Below are positions 44,823 through 52,248 of a stretch of DNA of 64,000 nucleotides, piece by piece (the stretch's first letter is position 1; every line of letters begins with the position of its first letter). The translations under genes were made by a program, and so were the position numbers. The notes under the pieces are model-generated. The model made no database searches and was not told the DNA's origin. It saw nothing but the letters and a program-made list of their open reading frames with translations. The stretch is from Chitinophagales bacterium (lineage in GTDB: Bacteria; Bacteroidota; Bacteroidia; Chitinophagales; Saprospiraceae). The DNA lies in contig JAAFJY010000017.1 in the NCBI GenBank assembly GCA_013299105.1, forward strand, positions 79,028-143,027, written 5' to 3'.

Positions 44823-45878
44823 ATGGACAAAATGACGATGCAACTGCAATGCCCCATGCCCCAATTGGACTTTGACATCATCACCCTGGGGCACGGCAGT
44901 GGGGGCTTGTTGACCAATCGCTTGCTGGATTCGGGGGTTTTTGATGTGCTCAAAAATGACTTGCTGGACGAACGGCACGATGGAGCCCAGTTTGTGGTGG
45001 AAAAAGGGACGATGGCGTTTTCTACCGACAGTTATGTGATCTCACCCATTTTTTTCCCTGGCGGCAACATTGGTGAATTAGCGGTAAATGGCACGGTGAA
45101 CGACTTGGCCATGTGCGGCGCGCAGGCCCAATACCTGTCTTTGGCTTTCATCATCGAAGAAGGTTTGCCCATGACCGAGTTTTGGGAGGTCCTGCTGGGC
45201 ATCAAATACGCCGCCGACCAAGCCGGGGTAAAAATTGTAACAGGCGACACCAAAGTGGTGGAGCGCGGCAAGGGGGATAAAATTTTCATCAATACCTCCG
45301 GCATCGGACAGGTGCATCCCAGGGCCAAAATCAGCAAATCGAGGGTGCAGCCAGGCGACAAAATCATCGTCAGCAACCCCATCGCAACCCACGGCGTGGC
45401 GATTTTGAGCGTGCGCCAAGGCCTGGAATTTGAAACCAGCATCGCCAGCGACACCACCAACCTGAACGAACTGGTGACGTCCTTGCTCGATATTTTTGGC
45501 GAAGACATCCACTTGCTACACGACCCCACCCGGGGTGGACTTTCGACGGTCCTGAACGAACTGGCCCGCGATACCCGCCTGGGCATTGACCTGGAAGAAA
45601 AAGCCATTCCCGTACTCGACGAAGTAGCCGGAGCCTGCGAACTCCTGGGGCTCGACCCCTTGTATGTGGCCAACGAAGGCGTCTTCATCGCAGTAGTAGC
45701 CGCCGAGGCCGCTGATTCGGTTTTGGAAAAAATGCGCGAACACACCAAAGGGCAAGGCGCGGCCATCATCGGTAGTCTCTGCGCAGAACATCCCAAACAG
45801 GTGGTCTTGAAAAGCAAAATGGGCGGTCGCCGGGTAGTCAACATGCCCATCGGCGAGCAATTGCCTCGGATTTGTTGA
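44823..45878 (+). CDS. hypE: Hydrogenase maturation protein HypE
   Basis: 351 residues. HypE accepts the carbamoyl group from HypF on its C-terminal cysteine and dehydrates it to a thiocyanate. The terminus is the conserved PRIC. The PurM-like ATP-binding fold shows ITLGHGSGGLLTN, FSTDSYVISP, GTVNDLAMCGA and LHDPTRGGLSTVLNE. It follows hypD with a 12-base gap. The first residues before LDFDIITLGHG may be a non-conserved extension; internal Met codons in MDKMTMQLQCPM could be used instead. Confidence 0.95.
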   Translation: MDKMTMQLQCPMPQLDFDIITLGHGSGGLLTNRLLDSGVFDVLKNDLLDERHDGAQFVVEKGTMAFSTDSYVISPIFFPGGNIGELAVNGTVNDLAMCGAQAQYLSLAFIIEEGLPMTEFWEVLLGIKYAADQAGVKIVTGDTKVVERGKGDKIFINTSGIGQVHPRAKISKSRVQPGDKIIVSNPIATHGVAILSVRQGLEFETSIASDTTNLNELVTSLLDIFGEDIHLLHDPTRGGLSTVLNELARDTRLGIDLEEKAIPVLDEVAGACELLGLDPLYVANEGVFIAVVAAEAADSVLEKMREHTKGQGAAIIGSLCAEHPKQVVLKSKMGGRRVVNMPIGEQLPRIC

Positions 45879-46238
45879 GTTGTCACGGATTTCGCAAATG
45901 CTCCTTCCCTCGCTGTGCGAGGCTTATTTTAGCACGCGGATGACACGGATGACGCGGATTTTCGCGGATTTACCAATATGACGTTGACCTAAGTGGGTGC
46001 TAGTTCCAGGTATCTGACCGGAACCATCTTCCAGGAGTTTGAAAAAGCGTATCTACAGCTTCTCCAAATCCTCAACCGTGCAAACGAATGCTAAAGGTAA
46101 CTCAAATCTTGCCGGCGAGCCCTTACTTCGTAAGTCGTAAGTAGTCACTCGTAAGTCGTAAGTTATAAAAATTCAAACTTCTAAAATCTAGAGCTCAAGC
46201 TTCTAAAATAAAACTTTTCGCCACCACCAACCCAATCC
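45879..46238. other. Gap within the hydrogenase locus, low-complexity repeats
   Basis: No gene is supported. It contains a GGATGACACGGATGACGCGG-type stretch near 45940-45960, a REP-like CTCGCTGTGCGAGG near 45911, and a TAAGTCG tandem (about 46125-46165) whose inverted relative lies near 52106-52120. Confidence 0.5.
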
Positions 46239-47381
46239 ATGAGTGACACCATTCTAAACATCACCTTAAAAAAAGCGGCACCGCCCTCCAGCGCAGGGTT
46301 GGTGGAGGAAACTGTACCCCAGGACTGGCTGCGCCTGTTCAAAGGGCCAGCGAGTACGCCTTTTTTAGCACCACGCGGGGTACATATTTGTAAAAATCAA
46401 CTTTTCGTCTCCGATACCGGGCGCAATCGGGTGTTCATTTGGCGTACTTTGCCGCAAGGTCTTTTTCAAGAACCGGATATCGTTTTGGGCCAGGGCGACG
46501 CCGACGGCACGGGCCGCAATGCCCACGGCGAGGTCAGCGCGCATACCTTGCAATACCCATCGGGCATCTGGAGCGACGGGCAAAAACTGATCGTAGCCGA
46601 CGCCTGGAACCACCGGGTGCTCATCTGGAACCAGCTGCCTACCCAAGCTGGCCAAGCCGCCGATGTGGTGATTGGACAACCTGATTTCGAGCACAACCAG
46701 CCCAATGTGCTAGGCGTTGCCAGCCCGCCAATCCAACGCAGCTTGTACTGGCCTTATGGGGTTTTCAGCGACGGCGAAAGCCTGTGGATTGCGGATACGG
46801 GCAATCGCCGGGTTTTGTTTTTTGAAAAAATTCCCAGCGAAAACTACGCCCCAGCCCAAGGGGTGATCGGCAAGCCTGATTTTGAATCACGCGACTACGA
46901 AAACCAGGACCCCATTTGGCCTTACTCGGTCAAAATCGGCCCCAATGGAGCCCTGGCCATCACCGATACCCAATATTACCGGATTTTGTTGTGGAAAAAC
47001 TGGCGGGATGCTTTTACCCAAAAAGCAGACCTGATCATTGGCCAGGCCGATCTGGACAGCAATGGCCAAAACCAGTACCAGCTTTTCCCGCAGGCCCATA
47101 CCCTGAGTTGGTGCTACGATGCTTGTTTCCGTCAAAATGAACTCCTCGTGGCCGATACGGGCAACAGCCGCATTTTGCGTTTTGAAAACCTGCCTGCGCA
47201 CTCCAATCCCAGCGCCCAAGGCTTGCTGGGCAAACCCAATTTTTTCACCAGCAGCGAAAATGCGGAAACCACCTTAGGTACCGAAAAAACCCTTTACTGG
47301 CCTTTTTCTCTGGCTGCTGACGGCGACACCTTGGCAGTTGCTGATACCGGAAATCATCGCATCGCTTTTTACAAACTCTGA
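46239..47381 (+). CDS. NHL-repeat protein of the hydrogenase locus
   Basis: 380 residues, no signal peptide, so probably cytoplasmic. At least five propeller blades with the NHL pattern are visible: GVHICKNQLFVSDTGRNRVFIW, GIWSDGQKLIVADAWNHRVLIW, GVFSDGESLWIADTGNRRVLFF, LAITDTQYYRILLW, NELLVADTGNSRILRF and LAVADTGNHRIAFYKL (some cited in part). Linkers repeat a phrase of the type DIVLGQGDADG, VVIGQPDFEHN, GVIGKPDF, LIIGQADLDSNG. Between hypE and the permease-like gene (2-base gap to the latter) it is very likely part of the hydrogenase unit, perhaps an assembly or docking factor. Its role is not known to me. Confidence 0.75.
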   Translation: MSDTILNITLKKAAPPSSAGLVEETVPQDWLRLFKGPASTPFLAPRGVHICKNQLFVSDTGRNRVFIWRTLPQGLFQEPDIVLGQGDADGTGRNAHGEVSAHTLQYPSGIWSDGQKLIVADAWNHRVLIWNQLPTQAGQAADVVIGQPDFEHNQPNVLGVASPPIQRSLYWPYGVFSDGESLWIADTGNRRVLFFEKIPSENYAPAQGVIGKPDFESRDYENQDPIWPYSVKIGPNGALAITDTQYYRILLWKNWRDAFTQKADLIIGQADLDSNGQNQYQLFPQAHTLSWCYDACFRQNELLVADTGNSRILRFENLPAHSNPSAQGLLGKPNFFTSSENAETTLGTEKTLYWPFSLAADGDTLAVADTGNHRIAFYKL

Positions 47382-47383
47382 TC

Positions 47384-48016
47384 ATGGAAGCAAGTGTACC
47401 TTTAATCTTCGCCGCCACCATTGGCTTCACCCACGCTTTTGAAATCGACCACTTGCTGGCGGTCAGCAGCATTGTGACCCGGCGCAAGAGCATCTGGAAA
47501 TCGGTTAAAGACGGCATTTATTGGGGTTTGGGGCATACCTCCACCATTCTCCTGATCGGGATTTTGATGATTGTACTGCGGGTTGCGGTTGCCGAACAAA
47601 CCTTTGCCTACCTCGAAGCCAGCGTTGGCCTGATGTTGATCGTTTTGGGCTTGCATCGCTTGTGGAAGGTTTGGAAACAAAAAAATGAACCCCTCCACGA
47701 TCACGATCACCCCCACGAAATGCATGGTCACAAGCTGGCTTATGGCGTGGGTCTGGTACATGGTTTGGCGGGCAGCGGCAGTTTGGTCTTGCTGGTGATG
47801 TCGCAATTGAAGGGCCAATTTGACGGGCTTTTGTACTTGCTGATTTTTGGCATGGGGTCCATTGGGGGCATGTTGCTGGCATCGGGAGTGTTTAGTTTAC
47901 CTTTTTCCAAAAAATTGCATCACCTGAGCTGGTTGAAACTGGGATTGACCTTGGTTTCGTCCTTGTTTTGCATCGGCTTGGGCCTGAAAGTGATCCTGGA
48001 AAACCTGCAAGTATGA
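47384..48016 (+). CDS. Nickel/cobalt permease-like membrane protein
   Basis: 210 residues with six predicted helices. TIGFTHAFEIDHLLAVSSIV near the N-terminus is a version of the H-x-x-x-D-H metal motif of NiCoT/UreH-type permeases, and a second signature GLVHGLAGSGSLVLLVMS lies near residue 125. The central loop is His-rich (LHDHDHPHEMHGHK), a likely metal-binding segment. In a hydrogenase locus without other nickel uptake genes this makes nickel supply the best guess. Its stop codon overlaps the next start (ATGA), and it follows the NHL gene by two bases. Confidence 0.78.
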   Translation: MEASVPLIFAATIGFTHAFEIDHLLAVSSIVTRRKSIWKSVKDGIYWGLGHTSTILLIGILMIVLRVAVAEQTFAYLEASVGLMLIVLGLHRLWKVWKQKNEPLHDHDHPHEMHGHKLAYGVGLVHGLAGSGSLVLLVMSQLKGQFDGLLYLLIFGMGSIGGMLLASGVFSLPFSKKLHHLSWLKLGLTLVSSLFCIGLGLKVILENLQV

Positions 48017-48234
48017 ATGATTTGCCCCAAACCCCCAAGGAATGGTTGATGCTGGGCCTGCGCGAATATGAAATCGAAGTGTTGGCCGATCATGGCCAAA
48101 AAGTGGAAGTTGAAAAAGGCTATCTGATCGAAGTGGAGGCCAATGGCTTGTTCAAATTGTATTCGGATGGCAAAGTAGTGGCCCCATTTGACGATTTGGA
48201 TGAACTTTGTAGCTTTATCAAGCAATATGGCTAA
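48013..48234 (+). CDS. 73-residue hydrogenase-locus protein
   Basis: 73 residues from the ATG at 48013, which overlaps the stop of the permease-like gene (ATGA), indicating translational coupling. Sequence features: a Pro-rich start (NDLPQTPKEWLMLG), strands EIEVLADHG, VEVEKGYLIEVEANGLFKLYSDG, and an acidic end DDLDELCSFIKQYG. It resembles a small alpha+beta domain without obvious metal ligands except one Cys and one His. I know no family name for it. Being coupled within the hydrogenase operon, a role in nickel delivery or enzyme assembly is plausible but unproven. Confidence 0.6.
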   Translation: MNDLPQTPKEWLMLGLREYEIEVLADHGQKVEVEKGYLIEVEANGLFKLYSDGKVVAPFDDLDELCSFIKQYG

Positions 48235-48299
48235 GGGCCGCTGATTTAATAGGTGAACAAGTTGGCAAAAGCCTTTAGCCGCTTTGCGGCTTCAAGTTG

Positions 48300-48552
48300 G
48301 GAGCACGGATGTCAACGTAGCGGTCAACGTCATGCTGGAAATCCGTAAAAAAGGGTGTGAAGTGTGTAAGTGTGAGTTCGGGTGTGTGGGCTTCGTGATT
48401 AAATTTAGTCTCCAATTGAAAACGAGGTTTCTTCACACTCAAACCCACACAAGCACACCCAAACCCAATTTTATCCGTGTTCCAAATTTGGCCTCGCGCA
48501 GCGAGGCAACGCAGTTGCCATTTGGTAAGGTTTATTTGTGGCTTGTCACTTA
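48300..48552. repeat. Inverted-end repeat element, copy 3 (family 2, diverged)
   Basis: The right end CATTTGGTAAGGTTTATTTG then GTGGCTTGTCAC matches the other copies, and a hairpin CCTCGCGCAGCGAGG precedes it. The left end is missing, and an internal stretch with a GTGTGTGGGCTTC/GAAACC-type inverted segment (about 48350-48470) is not present in the other copies. It fills the gap before the bifunctional-nuclease gene. Confidence 0.65.
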
Positions 48553-48579
48553 CTCTTTCTGTGGCCCTAAAACAAACGA

Positions 48580-49137
48580 ATGCAAAAAATTGAACTCAAC
48601 ATCGCGGCTTTGTCTTTGAGCGAATCTCAGGCGGGCAATTACGTCTTGATCCTGGAGGATGAGGAGAGCAAACGGCGCATTCCCATCATCATCGGCCAGC
48701 CAGAAGCCCAATCCATCGCCATTGCGATGGAACAAATGAAGCCCATCCGCCCCCTAACCCACGATTTGATGATGAACCTCATCACGGGCTTGGGTGCAAA
48801 ATTGAAAGAAGTGCTGATCCACCGCCTGGACGATGGTTATTTTTATGCTGATTTGGTGTTGGAAAAAGAGGGTACTGAGCTGCGTGTTGATGCCCGTCCC
48901 TCCGACGCCATTGCCCTGGCGATCCGCTGCGATGCGCCCATTTACACCTACAACAGCGTCATCGAGGAATCTGGCATCTGGACCGAATCGCTGGAAGTCA
49001 GGCAGAAAAAAGGCTCTTTGGCTGAATATTCTTTACTGGAATTAGAGGACCTTTTGTTGCGGGTGATTGCCAAGGAGGATTTTGAGAGCGCTTCTAAGAT
49101 TCGGGATTATATTGAGTCGCGGCGGGGAGAGGGGTAA
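48580..49137 (+). CDS. Bifunctional nuclease family protein (DUF151) with UvrB/C-like tail
   Basis: 185 residues. The DUF151/BFN domain covers about 1-140: LEDEESKRRIPIIIGQPEAQ, then DLMMNLITGLGAKLKEVLIHRLDDGYFYA and RVDARPSDAIALAIRCDAPI, all typical of the family (named for a plant/bacterial bifunctional nuclease). The C-terminal 40 residues end LRVIAKEDFESASKIRDYIESRRGE, which resembles a UvrB/UvrC interaction motif (E-D-F-E-x-A-x-x-x-R-D). DUF151 proteins with this tail are common in Bacteroidota. Its 3' end is copied imperfectly at 50263-50335. Function in the cell is not established. Confidence 0.88.
   Translation: MQKIELNIAALSLSESQAGNYVLILEDEESKRRIPIIIGQPEAQSIAIAMEQMKPIRPLTHDLMMNLITGLGAKLKEVLIHRLDDGYFYADLVLEKEGTELRVDARPSDAIALAIRCDAPIYTYNSVIEESGIWTESLEVRQKKGSLAEYSLLELEDLLLRVIAKEDFESASKIRDYIESRRGEG
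49063..49135. repeat. Direct repeat, left copy (3' end of the DUF151 gene)
   Basis: It matches 50263-50335 at about 62 of 73 positions, exactly 1200 bases away. The shared core includes CAAGGAGGATTTTGAGAG and ATTCGGGATTATATTGAGTC. The left copy is functional coding sequence; the right copy lies in non-coding DNA. Confidence 0.8.
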
Positions 49138-49160
49138 GATGATTATAGATGGGAGGCGTG

Positions 49161-50051
49161 CTATTGCTTTTTACGTGCATCAATGATTTCGAGTACCTCT
49201 TTCTCACTTATTTTGAGCGATTTTGCGATCACTGCAATGGTAACTCCGTTTTCATATAATCCAGTCACTGTTTCCGCTCGCTCCTCTTCCTTAGCTTTTT
49301 TAATGATTTCCTGGGCATCAATCTCTATGGTGTGATTGCGGCTGGCAATGTCCATCAAATCCTTCAAATACCGATTGTAGGCAACTCGCTCTTTTTCAGG
49401 GAGTTTCATCGCGTCCAATTTTTCATTGGCTGCTTTCAAACCTTTAGCAGAAAAATTGGGCTTGATTTCGGAATTTTTAAGAAAGTAAATCCACTCGTCC
49501 AGTTTATCATTTACTCGATCGCTGAACTTTCCGGTTTTGATGATCCAATATTCCGGGTAAATTTCATGGACCTTGCTTTTATTGTAAACTTCGATTTGTT
49601 TATCGGAAAGGCCAAGGATATCGCCTTTGTGAATACCCTTGAAAACATTGGTACCGTGATAAACGTAGTCTTTCCCTTGCCCTAAGTCGAAATAAGCGAT
49701 GGTTATAGAAATGACTTTCTTAACTTTTGAATAGGCCGCCCCCTCTTTGATATGCTCTGTGATGGCTTTTGAAGCGCCAAAAAGCATGCGGTGGAAATAG
49801 TCGTGCTCCTGGGTGTTTTGAACTTCGATGATAACGAGTTCACCTTTCTCTTTTTCAACCAAGATATCAACCCGATTGAACTTATCGTCTTCTGTTTCTT
49901 TGTTGCTCTCGCTGTCGAGGACTTGCTTTATCAAAACGTCTTCTCCGAGCAATTCTGACAAAAATCCTTCCAGGATGTCAAAATTGGCTTTGTGGCGAAG
50001 CATTTTTTTCATCGCCCAATCAAATCTCACGAGTTGTTTGGCCTTGTTCAT
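49161..50051 (-). CDS. Rpn-family PD-(D/E)XK nuclease (recombination-promoting nuclease/putative transposase)
   Basis: 296 residues, the usual size for the PDDEXK_2 transposase-like family. The N-terminal RFDWAMKKMLRHKANFDILEGFLSELL is the family signature; the nuclease residues are in NRVDILVEKEKGELVIIEVQN (Asp, then Glu-x-Gln), and the FHRMLFGASKAITEHIKEG segment follows. A C-terminal coiled or helix-turn-helix-like tail (TGLYENGVTIAVIAKSLKISEKEV) is typical too. Family members promote RecA-independent recombination in E. coli and are strain-variable in Bacteroidota. It is flanked by the 73-bp direct repeat, consistent with a mobile origin. Confidence 0.88.
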   Translation of the reverse strand: MNKAKQLVRFDWAMKKMLRHKANFDILEGFLSELLGEDVLIKQVLDSESNKETEDDKFNRVDILVEKEKGELVIIEVQNTQEHDYFHRMLFGASKAITEHIKEGAAYSKVKKVISITIAYFDLGQGKDYVYHGTNVFKGIHKGDILGLSDKQIEVYNKSKVHEIYPEYWIIKTGKFSDRVNDKLDEWIYFLKNSEIKPNFSAKGLKAANEKLDAMKLPEKERVAYNRYLKDLMDIASRNHTIEIDAQEIIKKAKEEERAETVTGLYENGVTIAVIAKSLKISEKEVLEIIDARKKQ

Positions 50052-50426
50052 TGCACAAAAATAAGCAAAATGGGCTTGATCCGCAAGTTTATTTTAATAT
50101 TTTTTGTTTATAAAAAATCAATTATACTATTATTAGGGCTGATAAATTTCTTCTCCAACCTATCTGATCCCAAATCATGCAAACCTAAAAATATTGTTAT
50201 GGCACTCCTCCTTAGGCTTAGCAGATATCAGCATTAAGCTAAGTATGGCCTAGGTGAGCAAAGTGATAGGCAAGGAGGATTTTGAGAGTGGGTCTTAGAT
50301 TCGGGATTATATTGAGTCGAGACGGGGGGAGGAGTGGGTATTTTATCGATTACTCCTTGTTGTATAATCTAATTTTAAGGTCCGTTTAGTCCCTTAACAG
50401 AATCCGGTAAAGGATTGGAATTACAT
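50052..50426. other. AT-rich gap with a copied gene end
   Basis: No gene supported. Positions 50263-50335 are the degraded copy of the DUF151 3' end. The upstream 200 bases are AT-rich and show no coding signal. Confidence 0.5.
50263..50335. repeat. Direct repeat, right copy (pseudogene fragment of the DUF151 3' end)
   Basis: A partial duplication of 49063-49135; several substitutions introduce a stop (TCTTAGATT in place of TCTAAGATT shifts the local coding) and it has no upstream part of the gene. Confidence 0.75.
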
Positions 50427-51464
50427 TTAACTATTCACACCCATGTCGCCTTTTTTCTTTTCATTTCTTAAACTGACCTCATCGTATAAAAAATTATAAA
50501 AGCCAAACAAAAATTCTAGCAATCCTAAAGAAGTAGCCCAGACAAAAATCAATGTTAAAAACACATTGACACTATTTCTAACGTTTAATGATTGGAGAAT
50601 AATAGGCAAAAGGACACCAAACAACATAATGAAAAGTAAGCTATTAAATGTCCGAATTAATGACTTTGGAACCCCAATATTCTTTCGTGTTAATTCGAGA
50701 AGTCGTGGTAAATAAAACTCTTGAAAATCTGTTGCTATTTCAGCAAGGATAGTTCTATGAAAATCTTTCCCCTTATATTTTGGGTTTATTTTTACCATTA
50801 TATCGATTACAGAACTTTGATATGGCTCCCAAATACCAGTATCATTGAAATGTCCTTGTCCATACTTTGCGTACCTGCCTTCGAGATAGTACCATATCAG
50901 ACTACAAGGAGCAGAGAATTTACCAAGTTCATCAATAGAATAATCAAAACTTACTGCTTTGTTAATATGCCAAGTCGATAGATAACCAGGTTCAGGGATC
51001 ACAGGCCCTGAAATAGTTTCCATTGCACAATAAAGATCGATAGTACTCAATGCAAGTTCAGTCTCTTCTGTCCAAAATCTTGCAGCTAATTCATCCTTTT
51101 CATCACTTTGTTCATGCAGCCTTTCATATGTTAGTCCCTGATAATTCTTTTTAAACATTGCAATATGGTCATAATTATTCCAAAAATCACGACTTTTCAT
51201 TGTATAATAAAGTAACTTCCTGAAGTGAGTCAGTTTTTCTGAGAGTTTATCAATTTCCATTTGCTGAGTATCCCTTTCACTTCTCAAGCTAAATATTTTT
51301 GATGACAAATATGCGATTACAAATGCTGAAATAATACCGCCAACTGTTATCAAATAGTTCTGAATGTTTAGCATTCTATCTGGTGGCGCTGGATACAGAA
51401 TGAAAAGGGTTCCAATCAGTAGTCCAAAAATAGCAAGAAAAATAAACAAGATACCGTCTTTCAT
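50427..51464 (-). CDS. Four-TM membrane protein of unknown function (AT-rich)
   Basis: 345 residues. Two N-terminal helices (ILFIFLAIFGLLIGTLFILY and TVGGIISAFVIAYLSSKIF) are followed by a short coiled-coil stretch (SERDTQQMEIDKLSEKLTHF), a hydrophilic central domain of about 190 residues with many aromatic residues, and two C-terminal helices (TFNSLLFIMLFGVLLPIIL and VNVFLTLIFVWATSLGLLEF). The base composition is clearly more AT-rich than the hydrogenase genes on both sides. I recognise no family. With the Rpn nuclease next to it, it looks like a horizontally acquired insert between the two hydrogenase arms; the central domain faces the cytoplasm by topology guess. Confidence 0.6.
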   Translation of the reverse strand: MKDGILFIFLAIFGLLIGTLFILYPAPPDRMLNIQNYLITVGGIISAFVIAYLSSKIFSLRSERDTQQMEIDKLSEKLTHFRKLLYYTMKSRDFWNNYDHIAMFKKNYQGLTYERLHEQSDEKDELAARFWTEETELALSTIDLYCAMETISGPVIPEPGYLSTWHINKAVSFDYSIDELGKFSAPCSLIWYYLEGRYAKYGQGHFNDTGIWEPYQSSVIDIMVKINPKYKGKDFHRTILAEIATDFQEFYLPRLLELTRKNIGVPKSLIRTFNSLLFIMLFGVLLPIILQSLNVRNSVNVFLTLIFVWATSLGLLEFLFGFYNFLYDEVSLRNEKKKGDMGVNS

Positions 51465-51701
51465 AAAATTGCCAAAATTTATAGATGAATGAATGTTCTC
51501 CGGACTTTCTATGTTTTTTCTTAAATTTTGAGATAGTCCATCAAATGTAATGCTATCATATAGGGAGAATACTTTGATTTTAAACTCGCATTTGGAGGAC
51601 TGCTAATCTTGATTGTCCTTTTCATTCCTATTTACAAAGTTAACTATCTTTCTCCAATATTTGAAAAAAAAGCAAAAAATTCCATCACAAACCACGCCCC
51701 C

Positions 51702-52052
51702 TCACTCCTCCATCTCCACCAATTCAATCAACAATTCATTCCCCTGTACCACATTCCCGCTCGGTTCGCCACAATTCTTACACACAAAACGGTAGTTTTC
51801 CACCTCGCTTTGCTGGTCACAAGCCTGGCATTGGATCAGGATGGGGATCATGTTTACCCGGAGTTGCAAGTCACCATAGCCTTGGGCTTCTTCTTCCATG
51901 ACCGCATTGAAGGCATTTTGCAACAAGATGGGCTCCACGTTGGCCAAGGGGCCGATTTTTAGTTGCACCGCTTTGAGCTTGGCCCGTTCTTCGGGAGGAA
52001 ACTGTTCTTCGAGGGTGCGGAAGATAGTGCGGACTAGTGAGACCTCGTGCAT
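51702..52052 (-). CDS. hypA: Hydrogenase nickel chaperone HypA
   Basis: 116 residues. HypA delivers nickel with HypB. The N-terminal MHEVSLV supplies the essential His2 and Glu3 nickel ligands, and the zinc finger is CQACDQQ with CKNCGEPSG later in the chain. Length is normal. It ends the minus arm of the hydrogenase locus, 196 bases downstream of the TPR gene; a short TAAGTCG-type repeat lies in that gap. Confidence 0.93.
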   Translation of the reverse strand: MHEVSLVRTIFRTLEEQFPPEERAKLKAVQLKIGPLANVEPILLQNAFNAVMEEEAQGYGDLQLRVNMIPILIQCQACDQQSEVENYRFVCKNCGEPSGNVVQGNELLIELVEMEE

Positions 52053-52087
52053 GGCGGTGTATTGATTGTAAAACGTTAGTTCTGGAT

Positions 52088-52137
52088 ATGAGAAGTTAGA
52101 ATTTTTGACTTACGACTTACGAAGTAGGGACTCGCTC
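52088..52137. repeat. Short repeat shared with the hypE downstream gap
   Basis: GACTTACGACTTACGAAG is the complement of the CTTCGTAAGTCGTAAGT stretch near 46125-46145; a further TCGTATG tandem follows at about 52208-52243. Both lie inside the hydrogenase locus. Confidence 0.5.
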
Positions 52138-52248
52138 GTAAGTTTTGAGGTAGCCTGGGCATTCGTTTGTACGGTTTTGAATGGGGAGTTCCTCACCCCC
52201 AAATCAGCTGTCGTATGTTGTCTTTCGTATGTCGTATGTCCTGCCCGC

